Below, one piece after another: positions 5,848-7,795 of a DNA stretch of 7,795 nt. Each line of letters begins with the position of its first letter. Position 1 is the first letter of the stretch. Source of the stretch: CAZOHC01 sp964579845 (GTDB taxonomy: Bacteria; Patescibacteriota; Microgenomatia; Levybacterales; UBA12049). The notes beneath the pieces were generated by a model that was not told the DNA's origin, searched no databases, and saw nothing but the letters and a program-made list of their open reading frames with translations. The stretch covers positions 1 through 7,795 of the forward strand of contig CAZOHC010000047.1 in the NCBI GenBank assembly GCA_964579845.1, written 5' to 3'. Position numbers and translations under genes: made by a program.

Positions 5848-6626
5848 TCGTGTAATAATACTATACTTTTCTGTTCTCCATCAATGTAGACAGTTTTTCC
5901 CTGCCATGTTGTTAGTTTCTGGTAGTCATCTTTTGAAACGACGAGAACAGGAAAACCTTGTTGTTTTTCTTGTAGATACTCCCTATCGTGATCTGCCAGA
6001 TCAGTGAGAACGATACCTTTGGCTTCCATGCCGATTGTCTTGGTCAGTCCTGCACGGTCGAGCGTCGGTGCCAAGACTATCTTCCCGATGATCTCAGTCG
6101 AGAGTGCATGCAGCGGAACAGTGTCATGATCGTCTTTGAGAACGAATAGTTCTGCTTTCGTACTTTCCCCGAGACCGACGTGAGCGATGAGCGCATTCGT
6201 CTTCGTCTCGACCACGATTTTCTCATTATCGCATACTGACACAGTACCATCAATAGGAGACGTGATGACTTGGCCATCGTCACCGTCGTTTGTTTCCGGC
6301 TCACCGACTTGGATGGTCATATCACCGGTACGCGTCTGATAACTGAGAATTTTTCCCTTCACATGACTGATAACTGTTTGCTTCCCCATACCCAGAAATC
6401 CGCTCCTGACGGCAATCACATCACCGGGATTGATTTCTTCTCCGGGATTAATTTGTATGGTTTTCCCGGTTTTTTGAGGAGGTAGGGAGAGCTCTTCGGA
6501 GATATTTATTGTAACAGTGTGGTCAGAAACTTTCTTTTTCGCCACGATCTGCTTGGGGGTGACAACGTCACCGACAGAAACGAGCGGGATATATCCGTCA
6601 GGAAGAAGAATAGGCAGTGAAGTCAT
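5844..6626 (-). CDS. Unrecognised 260-aa protein with sandwich-hybrid-like repeats
   Basis: I do not recognise this protein as a named family. It has no signal peptide or membrane segment and is rich in beta-forming, Gly-turn segments. Several stretches resemble barrel-sandwich hybrid (biotinyl/lipoyl-like) hammerheads: IPLVSVGDVVTPKQIVAKK (13-31), INPGEEINPGDVIAVR (59-74) and ITSPIDGTVSV (121-131). No biotinyl or lipoyl Lys motif is evident. The C-terminal part (178-257) follows the pattern of a PEP-utiliser swivelling domain: AKGIVLTDL, then GFPVLVV, then GKTVYIDGEQKSIVL. The usual catalytic His motif is not conserved. This likeness is by eye only. The gene overlaps the CTP protease start by 4 bp and follows rpsR by 106 bp, the position where rplI often sits. 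A cytoplasmic partner or assembly role for the CTP protease is possible but unproven. The ATG at 6626 has no clear Shine-Dalgarno site. Confidence 0.8.
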   Translation of the reverse strand: MTSLPILLPDGYIPLVSVGDVVTPKQIVAKKKVSDHTVTINISEELSLPPQKTGKTIQINPGEEINPGDVIAVRSGFLGMGKQTVISHVKGKILSYQTRTGDMTIQVGEPETNDGDDGQVITSPIDGTVSVCDNEKIVVETKTNALIAHVGLGESTKAELFVLKDDHDTVPLHALSTEIIGKIVLAPTLDRAGLTKTIGMEAKGIVLTDLADHDREYLQEKQQGFPVLVVSKDDYQKLTTWQGKTVYIDGEQKSIVLLHE

Positions 6627-6632
6627 TGTATT

Positions 6633-6667
6633 AGATGTCAGTCGTCAGATGGATGATATCAGACAAA
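6633..6667. repeat. Possible decayed heptamer array between rpsR and the 260-aa gene
   Basis: Read in 7-bp steps the sequence gives AGATGTC, AGTCGTC, AGATGGA, TGATATC, AGACAAA. The first unit is the exact reverse complement of GACATCT from 3309-3336, and TCAGATG occurs again at 6645-6651. Later units are strongly diverged, so this may be chance. Confidence 0.35.
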
Positions 6668-6674
6668 TTCGTAT

Positions 6675-6697
6675 AACATTTTGATCAGTAAAATGTT
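6675..6697 (-). other. AT-rich hairpin downstream of rpsR
   Basis: AACATTTT and AAAATGTT form a perfect 8-bp stem with a 7-nt loop, 35 bp after the rpsR stop codon. No U-tract follows, so it is not a standard terminator. It could be a processing or attenuation element, or chance in AT-rich DNA. Confidence 0.3.
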
Positions 6698-6732
6698 TCT
6701 CGTACTCCTGAAATCTTCTATCTGATCTCTTC

Positions 6733-6975
6733 TTAGTCTCGTACCAGGAATGGCATGAGCGCCAGGTGTCTCGCGTGTTTAATCGACGTTGAGAGACGTC
6801 GCTGGTGCTTCGCGCAGATTCCGCTTCGGATTCTGGCAATAATCTTCCCACGCTCAGAGGTAAATTTCTGCAGCATCGAGACATCGCTGTAATGCGGTGT
6901 TTTATTCTCAACACAAAAAGGACACTCTTTCGGTGTTACTATTTTTCTTCTGACAATTTTCTTTCGTTTATTCAT
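6733..6975 (-). CDS. rpsR: 30S ribosomal protein S18
   Basis: The 80-aa protein matches bS18 along its length: a basic N-terminus, CPFC (18-21), the YSDVSMLQKFTSERGKI segment (29-45), and RSGICAKHQRRLSTSIKHARHLALMPF-type core ending (50-76). The zinc-type ligands C18, C21, C54 and H57 are all present, so this is the zinc-ribbon form. S18 binds S6 on the 30S platform, and its gene lies in the usual rpsF-ssb-rpsR order. It is the one gene here with a visible Shine-Dalgarno site, AAGGT, 8 nt before ATG. The 52-bp ssb-rpsR gap holds no convincing promoter. The rplI gene that commonly follows is not present; the 260-aa gene comes next. Confidence 0.97.
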   Translation of the reverse strand: MNKRKKIVRRKIVTPKECPFCVENKTPHYSDVSMLQKFTSERGKIIARIRSGICAKHQRRLSTSIKHARHLALMPFLVRD

Positions 6976-6983
6976 ATCTTTTT

Positions 6984-6988
6984 ACCTT
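6984..6988 (-). promoter_or_regulatory. Shine-Dalgarno site of rpsR
   Basis: AAGGT on the minus strand lies 8 nt upstream of the rpsR ATG (6975). It supports this start and contrasts with the apparently leaderless genes in the window. Confidence 0.6.
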
Positions 6989-7027
6989 ATAACGATTGCC
7001 GCCAAACTACTTTTGCCTTTTAACCTT

Positions 7028-7501
7028 TTAAAAAGGTATATCTTCCGGTGCGATTTCCTCATCACCTGCTTGTGGTGCTTCTTCTACCGATTTTTTTGTC
7101 GTTTTTTTTGCCGGCTGTTCTGCCGGTTGAGCATCAGTCGGTTCATCAGACTGTGAGACCGGTGCTCCCTTACTGTCAAGAAGGATCATATCTTCGATCA
7201 CGACTTCAGTCCTTGATCGCTGTTGACCTTCCTGACTTGTCCAACTTCTCGTCGAAAGACGACCTTCCACATAGACTTTCCGTCCTTTGGCCAGAAGCTG
7301 ACTGCACAATTCCCCTAATTTATTCCAGGCAACAATGTTATGAAAATCAGGTTCTTCATGTTTCTCACCGGTATCTGTCGTCCAACTTCTATTTGTCGCA
7401 ATTCCGAATGTGCACACTGCAGCACCGCTTGGTGTGTAGCGTAACTCAGGATCCCGTGTTAAATTTCCGATTAACTGAACCTTATTTAAACTTCGTGCCA
7501 T
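7028..7501 (-). CDS. ssb: Single-stranded DNA-binding protein
   Basis: The 157-aa protein starts with the canonical SSB opening (MARSLNKVQLIGNLTRDPEL). The OB fold covers residues 1-108, with aromatic residues W40, W59 and W87 in or near the positions that stack on DNA in homologues. A disordered linker rich in Gln, Pro, Lys and acidic residues follows (112-148). The acidic tip ends in PEDIPF, the standard peptide that recruits replication and repair partners. It coats single-stranded DNA during replication, recombination and repair. It sits between rpsF (13-bp gap) and rpsR, a conserved arrangement, and is probably co-transcribed with them. Only a weak AAAGAG stretch precedes the ATG. Confidence 0.97.
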   Translation of the reverse strand: MARSLNKVQLIGNLTRDPELRYTPSGAAVCTFGIATNRSWTTDTGEKHEEPDFHNIVAWNKLGELCSQLLAKGRKVYVEGRLSTRSWTSQEGQQRSRTEVVIEDMILLDSKGAPVSQSDEPTDAQPAEQPAKKTTKKSVEEAPQAGDEEIAPEDIPF

Positions 7502-7514
7502 ACTCTTTATGCGC

Positions 7515-7793
7515 TTACTTCGTTCGTATTAATAAATGTCGTAAGATATTGTCATTGTGCAAGAGTTTGCGTTCCAGATCTTGTGGAATACTCGCTTCAG
7601 TTTCCAGATTGAGTGCATAGTACACGCCGGCTAACTCTTTCTTTATACGATACGCGAGCGGTTTCTGCCCCATATCTTCTTCTTTGGTGATCTTCATGTC
7701 CTTTAATGAGTCCTTTACGGATTCGATAAGCTTCTTGCGCTCAGCATCCGAAAGCGACGGACGAAGTACCAACACTAATTCATACAGTCTCAT
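7515..7793 (-). CDS. rpsF: 30S ribosomal protein S6
   Basis: This is a complete 92-aa bS6, close to the usual length of about 95. It opens with MRLYELVLVLRPSLSD and carries the typical central segment GQKPLAYRIKKELAGVYYALNLE, then the NDNILRHLLIRT ending. S6 forms a dimer with S18 on the platform of the small subunit. It is the first visible gene of the rpsF-ssb-rpsR cluster. Only 2 bp upstream of its ATG are inside the window, so its promoter and any S6:S18-binding leader RNA cannot be assessed. Confidence 0.97.
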   Translation of the reverse strand: MRLYELVLVLRPSLSDAERKKLIESVKDSLKDMKITKEEDMGQKPLAYRIKKELAGVYYALNLETEASIPQDLERKLLHNDNILRHLLIRTK

Positions 7794-7795
7794 AT

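Noticed and set aside
6675..6697. Hairpin after rpsR as a rho-independent terminator
   Set aside because: The stem is nearly all A-T and no U-tract follows, so I list it only as a weak hairpin.
6645..6914. 89-codon minus-strand frame overlapping rpsR
   Set aside because: It is in another frame of rpsR, which has unmistakable S18 sequence and a Shine-Dalgarno site.
7048..7620. 190-codon plus-strand frame over ssb and rpsF
   Set aside because: It is antisense to two clear conserved genes and has no recognisable protein features.

Overview
This window looks like a piece of a small bacterial genome, most likely from the Candidate Phyla Radiation (Patescibacteria). That placement is an inference. 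It rests on compact genes, AT-rich intergenic DNA full of very short tandem repeats, a PPIase-less SurA/PrsA-like protein, an rpsF-ssb-rpsR cluster with no rplI after rpsR, and apparent leaderless promoters. The standard genetic code fits, because TGA terminates two genes exactly where their family homology ends. A run of 100 Ns (3103-3202) shows that the sequence is a scaffold with a gap.

Layout. Positions 1-185 are an AT-rich upstream region with short repeats and a promoter. The only plus-strand gene (186-1673) encodes a DEDDh exonuclease fused to a UvrC/Cho-type GIY-YIG nuclease. It converges, with a 10-bp gap, on a long minus-strand block. Read in the direction of transcription (from the right edge leftward), that block holds rpsF (S6), ssb, rpsR (S18), an unrecognised 260-aa protein made of beta-rich sandwich-like segments, a membrane-anchored S41 carboxyl-terminal processing protease (ATGA overlap with the preceding gene), a membrane-anchored HtrA/Deg protease with its own promoter, a roughly 310-bp intergenic region with the assembly gap and three heptanucleotide arrays, a membrane-anchored SurA/PrsA-like protein lacking the parvulin domain, and a membrane-anchored cupredoxin-like protein that has lost most copper ligands.

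Function. The right third is a conserved translation/replication cluster. The centre reads as an extracytoplasmic protein quality-control block: CTP and HtrA proteases plus a SurA/PrsA-like chaperone, all tethered by a single N-terminal membrane segment. The cupredoxin-fold protein may be another surface or periplasm-side component.

The most unusual signals are non-coding. First, heptanucleotide tandem arrays of several unrelated units sit in intergenic regions, and two of them can pair with each other through CAGAT/ATCTG cores. Second, four genes have -10 elements placed so that transcription should begin at, or within about 6 nt of, the start codon. Third, a perfect 6-6-6 inverted repeat covers the -10 and start codon of htrA. 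Among proteins, the degenerate cupredoxin and the 260-aa protein coupled to the CTP protease deserve a second look.
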